A DNA stretch of 64,000 bases from Linum tenue (Eukaryota > Streptophyta > Magnoliopsida > Malpighiales > Linaceae). A program made the translations under genes and the position numbers. The notes beneath the pieces are model-generated. The model saw nothing but the letters and a program-made list of their open reading frames with translations, ran no database searches and had not been told where the DNA came from. Shown here piece after piece: positions 12,236-23,389 of the stretch. How positions within the stretch are numbered: the stretch's first letter is position 1; every line of letters begins with the position of its first letter. Where the stretch lies: NCBI GenBank assembly GCA_946122785.1, contig CAMGYJ010000006.1, positions 69,069,676 through 69,133,675 on the forward strand, written 5' to 3'.

Positions 12236-12923
12236 CTTTTGATATACATACATACATATATGTTTTTGGAGTGAAAATTTCGCACACTTTTAATTAAGCT
12301 GATAGTTACGATTTTAAAAATACAGTTCAAAAATAATATATATAATAACCGACCCCACCCGAACCCGCTATCAATCTTATGCCTGATTTCTTCACAACTC
12401 GACAAATTTAATTTTGATTCAGCTCTCGATACTGATTAGCTTTAGACCCGACCCATTGATAATCATTAATTTAGATATCGATTCGTGAAGTAGAAGCACG
12501 AGCGAGAGTGAGAGAAAATATATTTCCACATAATATAATATTGAAACCGTTAATGGATCCTTAATATTTTATTATTTTAATTAAAAATTGTTAAATACAC
12601 TATTACTTGTTGGATAAGATAATACAACACCTGTTATAAATACTTTCAAGGGCATTTCCGGTACTTTCCCTTACTCCCCACTCGCCACTCCCAGGCTTCC
12701 TCTTTTAAATACTTCATCCCTGAGACGAGGCGCCAAAGAAACACTTTCCACAGTCGCTTGCTTATTTCCCAAGTTGAGAGATTGTGAGTGATCGATCGAT
12801 TCTAGGGTTTCTTGATCTCGGCGTTTGCTAGTCGATCGATTCTTGGAACTGCGTTACAGAAAGACAGGCGAAGAACAAGAACTTCAGTAATTCTTCCGGT
12901 GGAATTGTGCGTAAAAAGACAAG
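12236..12923 (+). promoter_or_regulatory. Upstream region of MARCF copy 2
   Basis: AT-rich spacer, then a TATA-like TTTAAATA near 12704-12711 and a leader containing CTAGGGTTTC, as in copy 1. No other gene. Confidence 0.4.
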
Positions 12924-14145
12924 ATGGCTCGCTGTTTTGGTTACCAGCCTCCCGAAAGCTACCTCAAGGTTTGTTTCCATCGCTAAGCTTCGATTCTGGG
13001 CTACGTTGTTGTCGTTCTTTCGTTTGTGCATGTTCTCTTTACGCTTTAAAGTCTCGTTTGATTACTGGGAAAACAAGGTTTTTCTTGAAAAGGTGGGAAA
13101 CTGCTTTCGTCGAATGGATTTTCGATTTTGGCAACTTCTCTGGGTCGAAAACGTTGTTTTGAACGGTTCTGGAAAGGTTCAGGAGTGGAAGTTGCGGAAA
13201 TTCCTTAGAGCTCTGTTAGATCTGCGTGAAGTGACTAGTTGATTAATGGGTTCTTGATAACAAAAATTAAGGTGGTCTTGCTGGCGGTTAATCTTGAGAT
13301 TTGGGGAGAGGGTTTGGTTTAGGGTTTAGTCGTGTTGAAGATATTCCTGAAATCTCTGGTTTGATTAATCGATTTGCTTCCATTGCTGGTTTCTGGTTCT
13401 CTAACCTTCGATTGCTCTTTGGGTTTGCCACAGCTTGTGGAAGAGATGAGGAGCCATGGGAAAAAGGACATAGAAAAATGGATGAAAAGGAAGAGCAGAA
13501 GAGAAGCTAAGGAAGCAGAAAAGATCACATCCAAAAGAATGAAGCATTCTCATCACGAGAGTAAAGAAGAAGGTGAAATCAGTGATGTTACAGAAGAAGA
13601 AGAAGAAGAAGAAGCAGCAGAAAAGCTCAAATCCAATAGAACGAAGCATTCGCATCATGAGAGTAAAGAAGAAAAAGAAGAAGGTGAAATTAGTGTTGTT
13701 ACAGAGGAAGAAAAAGAAGAAGGTGAAATCAGTGATGTTACAGAAGAACACGGCCCCCCTGAAAGCCCCTGCAGTTCCTCGGATTCTGTCAATCCTCGTA
13801 CGTGTTTCTCATTCATAATGTCTCTGGAATACATGTCTTGCCCTTTGTTTGTTTTCTTTAGTAGAATCTGACTCACTCTCTATTGGTTCATCTTCAACAG
13901 GGAAGAGCTTCACTCGAATCGAATCATCGAAAAAGAAGAAGAAGAAGGAGACGTCGAGGCACGAGCTATACGAGGCTCTAACGACTGGCTGGACGCCGCC
14001 ACCACTGAAGATGTCAGGGCCAGAAGACCTCGGGTGGCTGTCTGGTTCTAGGAAGACTGATGGAGTCGGATGCCAGACAAGGAGAAGTGAAGTTCAACGC
14101 AACAACGTTCTGGTTTATGCATTGCCCTATACGGTTCCCATTTGA
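12924..14145 (+). CDS. MARCFGYQPP Lys/Glu-rich protein, tandem copy 2
   Basis: Paralogue of the gene at 8016. Exons 12924-12968, 13434-13797 and 13901-14145 give 217 residues; intron phases 0 and 1 match copy 1. N-terminus MARCFGYQPPESYLK. Exon 2 has KKDIEKWMKRKS (compare KKDTEKWLKRKS in copy 1), then an amplified acidic repeat: HSHHESKEEGEISDVTEE occurs with variation and GEIS is present three times, mixed with long Glu runs. Exon 3 has a Lys run, LYEALTTGWTPP, and ends VYALPYTVPI. Function unknown. The charged middle should be disordered. Differences from copy 1 (shorter, no Gly-rich exon 1 tail, expanded EEGEIS repeats) show divergence after duplication. Confidence 0.8.
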
Positions 14146-14625
14146 TGATACCATGGATGGAGATGGGTAAATATGATTCATCTTAATGGCTTCATGGCTG
14201 TTTATGGAAAGATTTATGTATATGATGTAACTCGGCGAACTCACCATCGTAATGAGAAAGAAGAAAGCAGGGGCAGGGGCCCAACTCTGTGGATGTAGGC
14301 ACAACTTGCCGAACCACGTAAAAAAATCTCGTGTCTCTCGTGTGATTGCTTATCTCTTTTCCTTCTTCGATTCATCCCATCACTAGAAGTTAACAACGCT
14401 ATTCAAGAATCGAAATCACGAAAAGTTTTAATTCGTAACTATATTCCATTAAGAAATCAATACGTAGCTTCTGAGGTTTTGTGTTAGGAATCTCTGTACA
14501 TAATTGGAAGGTATACCTACTTCCACATCAAATTTCCGAAGTAGTGTTTAACTTCCTATAAGACTATGGTGAGTTTCTAAAAAAAAAAAAAAATAGATGA
14601 GCAGTTGAAGTTTAATAATAGATTA
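14146..14625. other. Intergenic between convergent genes
   Basis: 3' flanks of MARCF copy 2 and the minus-strand kinase. Contains an A-run at about 14580-14593. No gene. Confidence 0.5.
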
Positions 14626-17386
14626 TTAAAATTGGTCTTCCTTCAAGTAGTCCTTCAGTTTTTTCCTCGGCTTGGTAATGACCCTGCTGCTTCCCAACTG
14701 AGTTGCATCTTCCAAGCCTAAATCCAGCCATGAAGTGTCCAATGACGACTTATAATCATGTCTTTGTAGACTTTCATCGTCACCTTCCTCTTGATTACTC
14801 GTCTCCGTTAGATAGTTGATGTAACAACTTGTCCATTCCTTTTCGCATTTCACCCCTTTCAAAAGCTCGATGATCTGAAAACAATCGTATCGAGAAATGT
14901 CAAACTCATTTTTTCCTACAAATCTCCTGCTGATGAGAAAAGAAGAGAGAGTGAATTATGTTACCTGGTTTGCTGTTGGACGCAATCTGGCTGAGGCTTT
15001 GGTGCAAAGGGTGGCAGCCAAAACCATTCTACCTAATTGAGAGTTATCCACTTGCTCGCTCATTAACCTTGGATCAAGCAATCCTCTGTGATTCCCACTT
15101 TCCATCAACGGAATCGCCTGGACCATAAACAAACATGACCAATTTTCAGTTTCTTGATGAACAAGCAATACACGAGGCAAATGTTGACCAAATGGGAAGT
15201 TAGGTAAGGTCAAACTGAATAAGGAAATGCTCACCCATTTGACTAATCCCTCTTGTGCTTTTGAACTATTGTTTGTGATGATTGCTTTCCTTCCAGAGAC
15301 CAGTTCCAGCAGAACAATACCAAATGAGTAAATGTCTACTTTCTCACTCACCCTTCCATGCATGAAATACTCTGGAGCTATGTACCCAAAGGTTCCAACC
15401 AGATCTTTGTTTGTCATGTGGGTCGAATTTGCTGGGCCCCATATGGCAAGCCCAAAATCTGATAACTGTGAGGGCAAGAAATTACAGAATATGGTCAGAA
15501 GACTTCGATACCAACCGGATCGAGTCAAGTCACAACGGGTTTGATCTTGACGAGTTGAGTGATTATGGTGTAGTACGAGTTGTTAAAAATCAGATCCTCA
15601 TCATGAGCAGTACATCATAACAAATGAACTGCAAGTACTAAGGAGTAATCTTTAACCAGTTGTTGAATCATTTTTTTTTATCATTTTCGACATTAGCTCG
15701 ATTCTATACCTTAGCATATGTCTACTCCCATCCCATCAAATAAAGCATAAATCATATGGGAATGAAGTACCTGTGGTTGAAGATCACTGGACAGGAGAAT
15801 ATTGGAAGACTTGACATCTCTATGGATGACTGGCCTTGGACATTCACTATGCAAGTAACTCAGAGCTTCAGCAACTTCAACAGCCACTCTAAACCTCACT
15901 TCCCATGGCAGTACAGCCTTCTCCTCACCATCATCTGAAGAGTGAAAAGTTTACCAATTAGCAATCAATTTTACCATGTCTGTTAAAAATCTTAAAACTG
16001 TAAAAATGGTTTGTAGAATTTACCTTGCAGGCTTTCCTCCAAGCTGCCATTGGACAGGAAATCATAGACCAACATGAGAGACTCTCCTTCAATGCAGACA
16101 CCAATGAGAGGAGTGATGTGTCGATGCTTTACTAAAGACATGATTTCGACTTCTAATGAGAAGTCGTTCCAAGCTTCCTTGTAAGGTTTCAGTACTTTCA
16201 CTGCTACTGATTTCCCATCAGGAAGGCAGCCTTTGTACACACTGCTGCAACCTCCTTCTCCAACCAAGTTCTGTGGAGAGAAATCTTGAGTGGCTTTCTT
16301 CAACTCTCCATGGCTAAACAGTTTGCAGGGAGAGGACTTTAAACCATCATCATCATCACTATGATGGACACATCCTCTGGAATTAAAGTCAGTCTTTGAG
16401 TTCTGAATCCTATCCTCGTCGGTTACGAATTCCTCCCAGAAATCAGATGCTGATGCTGATGCAGAAGGGTTTCTTCGAGCCGCCGATGACTGCCTCGAAA
16501 ATGCAGAAACTAGAGTGGAAGAAGAGGTTTCACTAAGACTGCTACATTTCCTAAAACTCGGTTGCTTCTGAGACGATTTTCTCCTGAGAAGCGGCCAGCC
16601 AAGTGGGGATCCTGCAAGTTCTCTTTTGATTGTGGAGATTGTTCTCTCTGGAGCTTTCTTATTTGGAGTCTCATCACTAAAATGTTCCTTTGATTCATGA
16701 TCTTCTGAGTTTTGATCCATAAGAAACCTGGTTTTGTTCTCTTCATTTTGCTTCTGGTCTAGATACAATTTCAGCCTTGTAGCTAACTTCAACCCTGAAC
16801 GATTGCTTCTCAATACTATCTTCCTCCTGTGGGAACATGAAATGAACCCATGAACACTATCTTCAAACCAGATATAAACCAAGCTAACAATTCAACTTTC
16901 GCGAAACATATATGATCGATTGTATTGGTTAAATCGCGTACTATCATGATTTCGTTATAGTTAAGCAGCGATTCCATTAACAACTTCACCGATTTGATTT
17001 CTAATACGAATTCAACATGCCCTGAACATGAAACTTAAAACTAACACAAACAGAGGAAATAAAACTACATACCGGATACCAGTTTCCTGGTCTATCCCCA
17101 CAATCACCGCCATGTCTGCAAATTGCTGCTTCCCTCCATCAACTCTTGATCGTGAAGCTTGACAATTGGGCTTCAACTGTTCCATACCCAAAACCTCTCA
17201 GAACTCCAATTTCGACTCACCAACTTCCCCAAAAGGAATAAAAAGAGGATCATCCAAAAAAGGATAAAAGACACAAACCTTTATTAGCAACCGCTTGCAT
17301 CGGCAGCCTTTGTCTTCTTCTTCCAGTGAGCTGCTGAGAATTTCATAATTCTGTTCCTCAGGGAAATCTCCCTGGCAAAGCTTCAT
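14626..17386 (-). CDS. Receptor-like cytoplasmic kinase (RLCK VI-like)
   Basis: Serine/threonine protein kinase. Seven exons on the minus strand: 17386-17279, 17176-17073, 16826-16024, 15934-15771, 15465-15235, 15117-14965, 14874-14626; 603 residues, with phases consistent throughout. Motifs: P-loop [11 protein letters not shown] from residue 260, VAVK with the ATP lysine at about 281, [13 protein letters not shown] with catalytic Asp at about 378 (RD kinase), DFG at 396-398, GYIAPEY activation-loop end, then a Ser/Asp/Glu-rich tail. A Ser-rich linker (residues about 140-200) precedes the kinase. The kinase domain resembles the Arabidopsis family annotated as kinases with an adenine nucleotide alpha-hydrolase (Usp) N-terminus, but here only about 70 residues precede the linker and no full Usp domain is visible. 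There is no signal peptide or membrane segment, so it is probably cytosolic. The fifth intron (15118-15234) is 117 nt and stop-free. Confidence 0.9.
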
Positions 17387-17437
17387 CTTTCAATTTCGTT
17401 CAGAAAGAAGTAAGAGGAGCGAGAGCATATATATATA

Positions 17438-17445
17438 TTTTTATA
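17438..17445 (-). promoter_or_regulatory. TATA box of the kinase gene
   Basis: TATAAAAA on the minus strand, 52 nt before the start codon at 17386 and next to a TA-repeat. This implies a short 5' leader of roughly 20-25 nt. Confidence 0.5.
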
Positions 17446-18429
17446 TGACATGAGGAAGCCGCAAGAAGGTTGGTTTTGGTGACACCTAACTGAGCCGCCA
17501 TGACCATTCTTCGGAACCCGGCATTGAATTTGAAGAAAATTACAAAGAGGGAAAGAGACAGAGTTACACAAGATTAAATAACTGCGCGGATAATATTCCC
17601 AGCCATGGTCGTCACGCCAGCTGAAATTGATCATATGTAAATATTAAAGAATTGGAGAGAAGCCCATATGATTAGAATGTGTTTTACTGTTTGTGGAGCT
17701 AAGTTAGGGGAATAAGGATGGAGAATTGGACACGGACTGTTCTCAATTTGAACGTTTTGACCATCGTTTTCTGGTTTAATATACAAAATAGGTTTATAGA
17801 TGAAACTCGTGACTCGTGAGTGATGGTGTGTTCAATTAAATACTCCTAATTATTTTAAGTGTATACTAAATGATTATAAATGAAGCTTGAGAGACACCCG
17901 TGAAAGCAAACAATTAATCTAGCCTAACATTGTTAGGTATGGTAATTCTTGAAAATGATACATTACAATCTAGGGATGGTTTTCTGAACTTATGCACTCT
18001 TACAAAATAAATTGAAACCGTATGATAATTTAGAATTAGTAGAATTCTAGTCTTTCGATGATACGTATAAATATTAGAAATTCATTTATATCAAATATGT
18101 TTTCCTATAAATCTATTAATAATAAACGAAGTTAATAATGGAGCTAGTACTTAGACTTAATAACGATATGTCATTCTTTTTGTTTTTTAATGAAATATGC
18201 CCTCTACAAAACCTATCAACCACGGCTGAACAAATGTTCAAACGATCAAACCTCGACAGAATGGGAGGGGTAATGTCAGTTTTGACCATTCATTTATTTT
18301 ACTATGTCTCGCTAAAGTGAAATTATTAGGGATAAAGTGAAATTATTAGGGGTATACAAAAGAAATAAAGAAAAAATTATAGTGAAATTGTTATAGGTAT
18401 TTTAGACATTCATGTCACCCAAACCACAA
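17446..18429. other. AT-rich spacer upstream of kinase
   Basis: Kinase promoter region and AT-rich sequence. No gene or clear element. Confidence 0.45.
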
Positions 18430-18900
18430 TTCGATCGAGGCTGACATTTTTTGGATAAATTTTTTGATGCAAAATACATGAGTATATATTCTATCACTGA
18501 AGTGGTATATATTGTTGATTTTGGCACGAAAGTGTACCACTCCAGTGATAGTTGATTCTTGGATAATGAAGTGTTATTTCTATGACTACAGTCTAACATT
18601 ACATTGATAGTTAGTCGTGTGAATGTTGTTCTACTTCTACCACTAGTGCGGTATTTGTACCGTTGTAATTGTAATTGTACCACTGATAGTTAGTCGTGTG
18701 AATTTTCTTGTATTTCCATCACTAGTGCGGTATTTGGTGTACCGTTGTAATTGTAATTGTACCACTGATTTATATCACTAAAGTGATAGTTGCAAAGATG
18801 TATTGGTAATTCTACCACTGAATTCTACCACTATAGTGATAGTTGTCTTATCAAACACATATTTCTATCACTGCATTGATAGTGTTGATTATTGTCTGCA
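18430..18900. repeat. Cluster of short inverted motifs (ATCACT..AGTGAT type)
   Basis: Imperfect palindromes built on TATCACTNNAGTGATA recur, e.g. TATCACTGAAGTGGTATA near 18495, ACCACTCCAGTGATAGTT near 18537, TATCACTAAAGTGATAGTT near 18773 and ACCACTATAGTGATAGTT near 18827. A longer unit containing TTAGTCGTGTGAAT, ACTAGTGCGGTATTTG and GTACCGTTGTAATTG is present twice (about 18611-18690 and 18690-18765). Not coding. Confidence 0.65.
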
Positions 18901-18902
18901 GG

Positions 18903-19155
18903 AATGGTCAGGACGAAGAGACCGTAACTTGGAGTGCCTAAAGGAAAGAGGCATGGAAGCTATGTTCCTCGCTATGTAGAAGTTGGGGTAGGTCAAGATC
19001 ATTCCTCGGGTGCGGGTACCAACAAGAAGCAACACTATGAGAGTCGGGATAACGAACAATATAAGGGAAAGAGGAAACGTACTGATGATGTTAGCGACAA
19101 GAAGTGCAACCCTAACTTTATCATTCAAATTTTGTTTTTCCGTGAAATTACCTAA
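18903..19155 (+). pseudogene. Unrecognised decayed basic ORF
   Basis: From an ATG at 18903 the frame reads MVRTKRP, a stop, then LGVPKGKRHGSYVPRYVEVG and a Lys/Asp-rich stretch to about 19155. The mix of coherent basic protein and an early stop suggests the decayed N-terminus of a transposon protein, but I do not recognise the family. Confidence 0.25.
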
Positions 19156-19339
19156 GTGACCCGGTCATCCTTCGACACCAGATTTACCGTTGTTTAGACT
19201 TCCCACAAACAATTTCTTAGGGATTTCATGTTTTATTTGTTACATTGGTTGGATATTTGGCATTTTCCTTTTTTTATAACACATTTTACTCCTCGGCTAG
19301 TGGTGATACTAATGGAAAATTGTTGGTTTGCTTACGTAT

Positions 19340-19930
19340 TAAATTGGTTGTACATGTATCAGTTCAGTGGTACATGTATCAGTTCAGTGATACATCTATT
19401 AGTACAATGGTATGTGTATCAGTTCACTGGCACATCTTTCAGTTTAGTGGTACATGTGCCATTTCAATGGTACCACTCAAAAGTATATCTAATACTGCAA
19501 CGGGAACATTTAAGATGAATTTCGATTTTGCTAATGGTACAAGTACAGTATATCCAACGCTGCAAGTGGGTGGTCACATTTTTTGTGTGGAAAGTATGAC
19601 TTGAATAGTTGCACTAGTACTTGTATAAGGTCAATGGTACATATGGTTACTGTATCACTCCACTGGTACACGTACCACTCCACTGGTACACGTACCACTC
19701 CAATGGTACATGTACCACTCTTCACAATTTTTTTAAGTCTAAACAAGACATATGGTTACTAGTATCACTCCACTGGTACACGTACCACTCCACTGGTACA
19801 CGTACCACTCCAATGGTACATGTACCAGTCTTCACAATTTTTTTAAGCCTAAACAGGACATATGGTTATTAGTATCACTCCACTGGTACACGTACCACTC
19901 CACTGGTACATGTACCAGTCCATTGGTGCC
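19340..19930. repeat. Tandem array: ~20-bp units inside ~110-bp units
   Basis: From about 19632 a unit of about 110 bp begins with ATATGGTTA and recurs at 19641, 19750 and 19860. Each holds two or three copies of a 20-bp unit, CCACTGGTACACGTACCACT, whose core GGTACACGTACC (or GGTACATGTACC) is palindromic. A diverged array of the same period (GTGGTACATGTATCAGTTCA) precedes it at about 19350-19490. Any reading frame through it is an artefact of repetition. Confidence 0.85.
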
Positions 19931-20559
19931 TCCTGTGTTCGGGAGGAGAGTCCGATCACGTCTTCACACCCCATCATTTGATGCCGCACAAGAGTCGCCG
20001 TTCTTGGCATGCCCAGAATCGTCGCGCGGAAAGTTGGATCCGTCTTCCCTCTCAATGTGACTTTCATCTGTTTGATCTCCGGCGATAACCTTGCGTCTTG
20101 CCCTCCGACGGCGAGCAACCCACTCGGTAGGTCAGAGGCGATTCCAGGACGGCGGCGGCTGGAGATAGGAGGATGGTGATGGGGGAAGACGCCGGAGGAG
20201 TACGACGGTTGTAGGGATCGAGGCGGCACAAGTGGAAGGCTTGGATGAAGAGGGTGGAGAGGGGTGATGGCGGCGGCGAGAGGAAGAGGAAGATGAAAAT
20301 GTGGGAGGGTTTTGGTCATTTCAGAGTACAGGAGGCTTCTGGTGAAAATGAAATCAAAATGGAAAGGAGTTCCAAATGAGAGAGAAGGAGACGAAAGAAA
20401 GACAAAAATGGCAATTAATTGCACATTTGGGGGGTGCTTTTTCCTGGTTTCCCAAGTTCTTTCCCTTTCCAACGTGGGTGAGAGAACCAAAATTACAAGA
20501 TTAAAAAAAAAAACAAGTTTAATTAATACTTGCCAATGATTGAAAATAAAATTGGTCAA
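19931..20559 (-). other. GC-richer segment with possible gene fragment
   Basis: Composition changes abruptly from the repeat array. On the minus strand an ATG at 20319 opens a Pro/Leu/Ser/His-rich frame (MTKTLPHFHLPLPLAAA) that stays open into the repeat array. It could be a truncated first exon with an organelle-type N-terminus, or chance. No homology is recognised. Confidence 0.2.
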
Positions 20560-21682
20560 TCATAAAGGGGTGTCAAAAAGCCAACCCCTTTGGGGTAGGC
20601 ATAGTATCCGACCCCTAACAAAGAAGCATGTTCCATAACAAGGCATAGAAGAGATAGATATAATACTATTAACACTAATTATAAATACTTTTTCAATCAC
20701 TGATACAAAACTGTAATATTGACCTCTCGTTCTACAAAATGTGTTAAGAATTTCTTAACCTCGCCTAATCGCGAATGAGAATTAGTGCATGATATAATTT
20801 TTGGTTATGCCGATTTAATTGACATAACCCTCTGTCGTAAATTGTAGTAATGTATTTAATCCATGGTTTATATCCAGTAGAATAGAAGGAACAAGATTTT
20901 CAAAGCACCTTTCAAAAAATGAAATTCCACGTGTTCCACGTATAACATGAAGCTTGCCACCACGCAAATGCATCCAATTTCAGCTCAACTGTTGGTTGCC
21001 CCGACTGCCTAACACGATCAAACTGGTCAAGCAATAAGATAATGTTGCTCGGGAAGGTGTACACGAAAATGCCCTTTCTGTTTGTGTTGACCCTATTACT
21101 CTATGCTTGGACAATTTAGTACTCCTAAAACTCACCAAACCCTTTGGTCTAAAATGTTATGTTATGTGTTTCCTTATTTCAGAATATAAATTATTTTAAG
21201 GAAGATTTCATTTACAAAACAATAAATTTAATTTTATGACAATCAATTGACAAAAAGTGATCTTTAATACAGTAACAAAATACTCTTACGTCACCAGATT
21301 AGATTAATCCATTTCATAAACATACATAAGAATTTATTAATTTTGTCATAAACTTTACATGTGTGTTGTGTCTCGTGACTTCAAGGAATACATTAGAAGT
21401 TTAGAACCTAGCAGGTTAGCACCATGGTTGTCATGTTGATAGCATGCCGACAATGAACACGGTATAAAACATCACAGACATGATTAATTTAAAACTCTTA
21501 ACTTAAATCACGTCACTTAAATTTAATTAATCAAAAATATAATTTATAATGTATTTTAAAATAAAATATTAATATTATTTGTTAAATTCAGATATAAATA
21601 TTTACTTATAGACGAAAATCACTAGTAGAACCATTACACTTGCTAAAGCTAAACCGGTTTGATAACTTTATTCCTATCCCTC
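20560..21682. other. AT-rich spacer
   Basis: No gene or clear element. Flanks the Gypsy-like LTR. Confidence 0.45.
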
Positions 21683-22123
21683 TGTCACGGCCTTACTCTT
21701 GGTCGTGCGGCCCTAGCTCTCAATTCCGTTAGAGATGCTAGGCAGCCTTCTCACAAGCTCTCAAACTCACTCAACTCACAAGAACAAGGCACAAGAAGAT
21801 GGGAGAAACTCTATAGTTGTATTGCTCACAAAAATGATGGATGAGTTACAAGTGAGGGAGATGGCTCCTTATATAGGCCTCTCCTCATACAAGGCATCAA
21901 TGCCCCTCATAATGGTCCCTCCCCATTACTACACACTATAAAGTCCCCCCATAATGCACTCTAATAATGCTACCCATAATGTAGCCCATAAGTGCACCAT
22001 TAAGCTCTCATTTAGGTGGAGAATCCTAAGAGCATCTCTATGCTACTAGTCTTCCATACATGCTACATGTGCAGCCGCCTTGTTGTCACCTTGTTGGCGC
22101 CATGTCATCTGCCACATGTGACA
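21683..22123 (-). repeat. 3' LTR of Gypsy-like element
   Basis: 441 bp with TG...CA ends on the minus strand (TGTCACATG ... GGCCGTGACA); polypurine tract immediately upstream at about 22124-22136. Confidence 0.7.
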
Positions 22124-22134
22124 TCCTCCCCCAC

Positions 22135-23389
22135 CTATGCTCGCGACGCCCTCGTCGCGTCCTTGCTACGAAATGCCTCCTTCGACCTCGAGCAGCCTCT
22201 TTCGACTCTCGAGCCTCGTTGGTGACATTCTCCTCCACTCAATCCACGACGCCCTCGTCGTGGCTCTTTGGCAGACGCCTCCCTTGCCTTAGCTTCATTG
22301 CTTGCAAGGTCTCGTTGCACCTTCCTCCAAATCAAGGATGGCCCTGGCTCGCTCTCGAGCCTTGTGCTCCCATGATGTTGCGCACTCCCCCGCGGTCTTC
22401 TCCGTCGCGTCTTTGAGTGTCCCGCCTTCTCGATCATGGTGGCCTTTCCTTGCTTCTCCTGGCAAGTCGAAGATGACTCATCTTCGTCTCTCATGGCTCC
22501 ACGATGTTGTGCACTCCTCCTTCTCGTCCTTCTCCAACGAGTCTTCGAGTGAGCCGCTGCCTCCACCATCGTTGCCACTTCTCGCTGCTCTTGCCTTGCC
22601 AAACACCTCTTGTTTGACTCGAGTTGCTCTCTTGTCATGGGAACCGATCTTGCTCCGCCATTGATGCATAATCTATTGGCGTATGGGATCGGGAAAGCTT
22701 TCTCCCGCACCATGAACTCCATGCCAATGATGACCTGATAATCATCCAACGAAACCACCTCAAAGTCCGCCACCCCGGTCCATCCTCCAAGCTTGAGTGG
22801 CACCTGGCGCGCTACTCCGTGAGTTCTTGTGGCCCTTGAGTTGGTAGCCTTCATCCACCCTCTTCGCTTCTTCTCGTACGTGATGCCCAGCCTCCGCGCT
22901 TCATCTACGTCGAGAAGGTTGCAGCTTGCCCCGGTATCAACCAAGGCTTTTGTCTTTCTTTGGTTGAGCTTTGCCTCTACGAAGCATTGACCGTGTTGCT
23001 CGGGATGGGGAGGCTCTTCCGTCCGCTTGATGGCGCTCAATCTCTTCATGCAACCAATCTTCGCGACATGGGGATCCACTCTTGGAGTCGCCTCCGCTTC
23101 CTCTTCCGAGCTCGAGCACTCTGCTAGTACGGCCTTCATTGCCGACAACTTGTGCTTTCTTGGGCAATCTCTCACACGATGCGAATCATCACAAAGGAAG
23201 CAAGTAAGTGGTTTCTCAACCTCCTTGGTCCAGTCTACCACGCCTTCGTGTGTCCCTGTCATAGTCGCGTCCACCTCCATTGCCTCCGAACTCCACACGT
23301 TCCTCTGGCTCGTGGTACTCGACTAGGGACTCGGCAATTGCCATTGCCTCGGCAAGACTTTGCACGCCTCGCCGTTGTAGCTCCAACTT
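22135..23389 (-). pseudogene. Gag-aspartic protease fragment, Gypsy type
   Basis: On the minus strand, from 23389: ELQRRGVQSLAEAMAIAE (C-terminal gag helix region), then the zinc knuckle CFLCDDSHRVRDCP, then the retroviral-type protease LVDTGASCNLL with a downstream IIGMEF motif. After the protease comes an Arg/Lys/Ser-rich tail with two similar units (ATMVEAAAHSKTRWRR and ATMIEKAGHSKTRRRR) instead of RT. One 387-residue frame is uninterrupted from about 23298. The 5' end of gag is missing, so it is called a pseudogene. A protein-level role is not excluded, since gag-only non-autonomous elements are known in plants. Confidence 0.7.

Larger units (their letters stand above)
21683..23389 (-). 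mobile_element. Gypsy-like LTR element remnant (3' LTR, gag, protease)
   Basis: Minus orientation. The 3' LTR spans 22123-21683, beginning TGTCACATG and ending CGTGACA, and is preceded by a purine-rich polypurine tract (GGTGGGGGAGGA). Upstream lies a gag-protease frame that is cut off at 23389 by a fused TRIM-like element. Reverse transcriptase, RNase H and integrase are absent between protease and polypurine tract, so it is internally deleted or a non-autonomous family. The 5' LTR is missing. Confidence 0.75.

Noticed and set aside
13401..13751. Phe-rich minus-strand frame
   Set aside because: Complement of the GAA/GAG repeats in MARCF copy 2.
19632..19930. Regular repeats resembling a CRISPR array
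   Set aside because: The repeats are continuous and palindromic with no unique spacers, in a plant genome with no cas genes.
22302..22664. Plus-strand frames over 22.0-23.6 kb as genes
   Set aside because: They are antisense shadows of the GC-rich gag-protease frame, which has clear zinc-knuckle and protease motifs on the minus strand.
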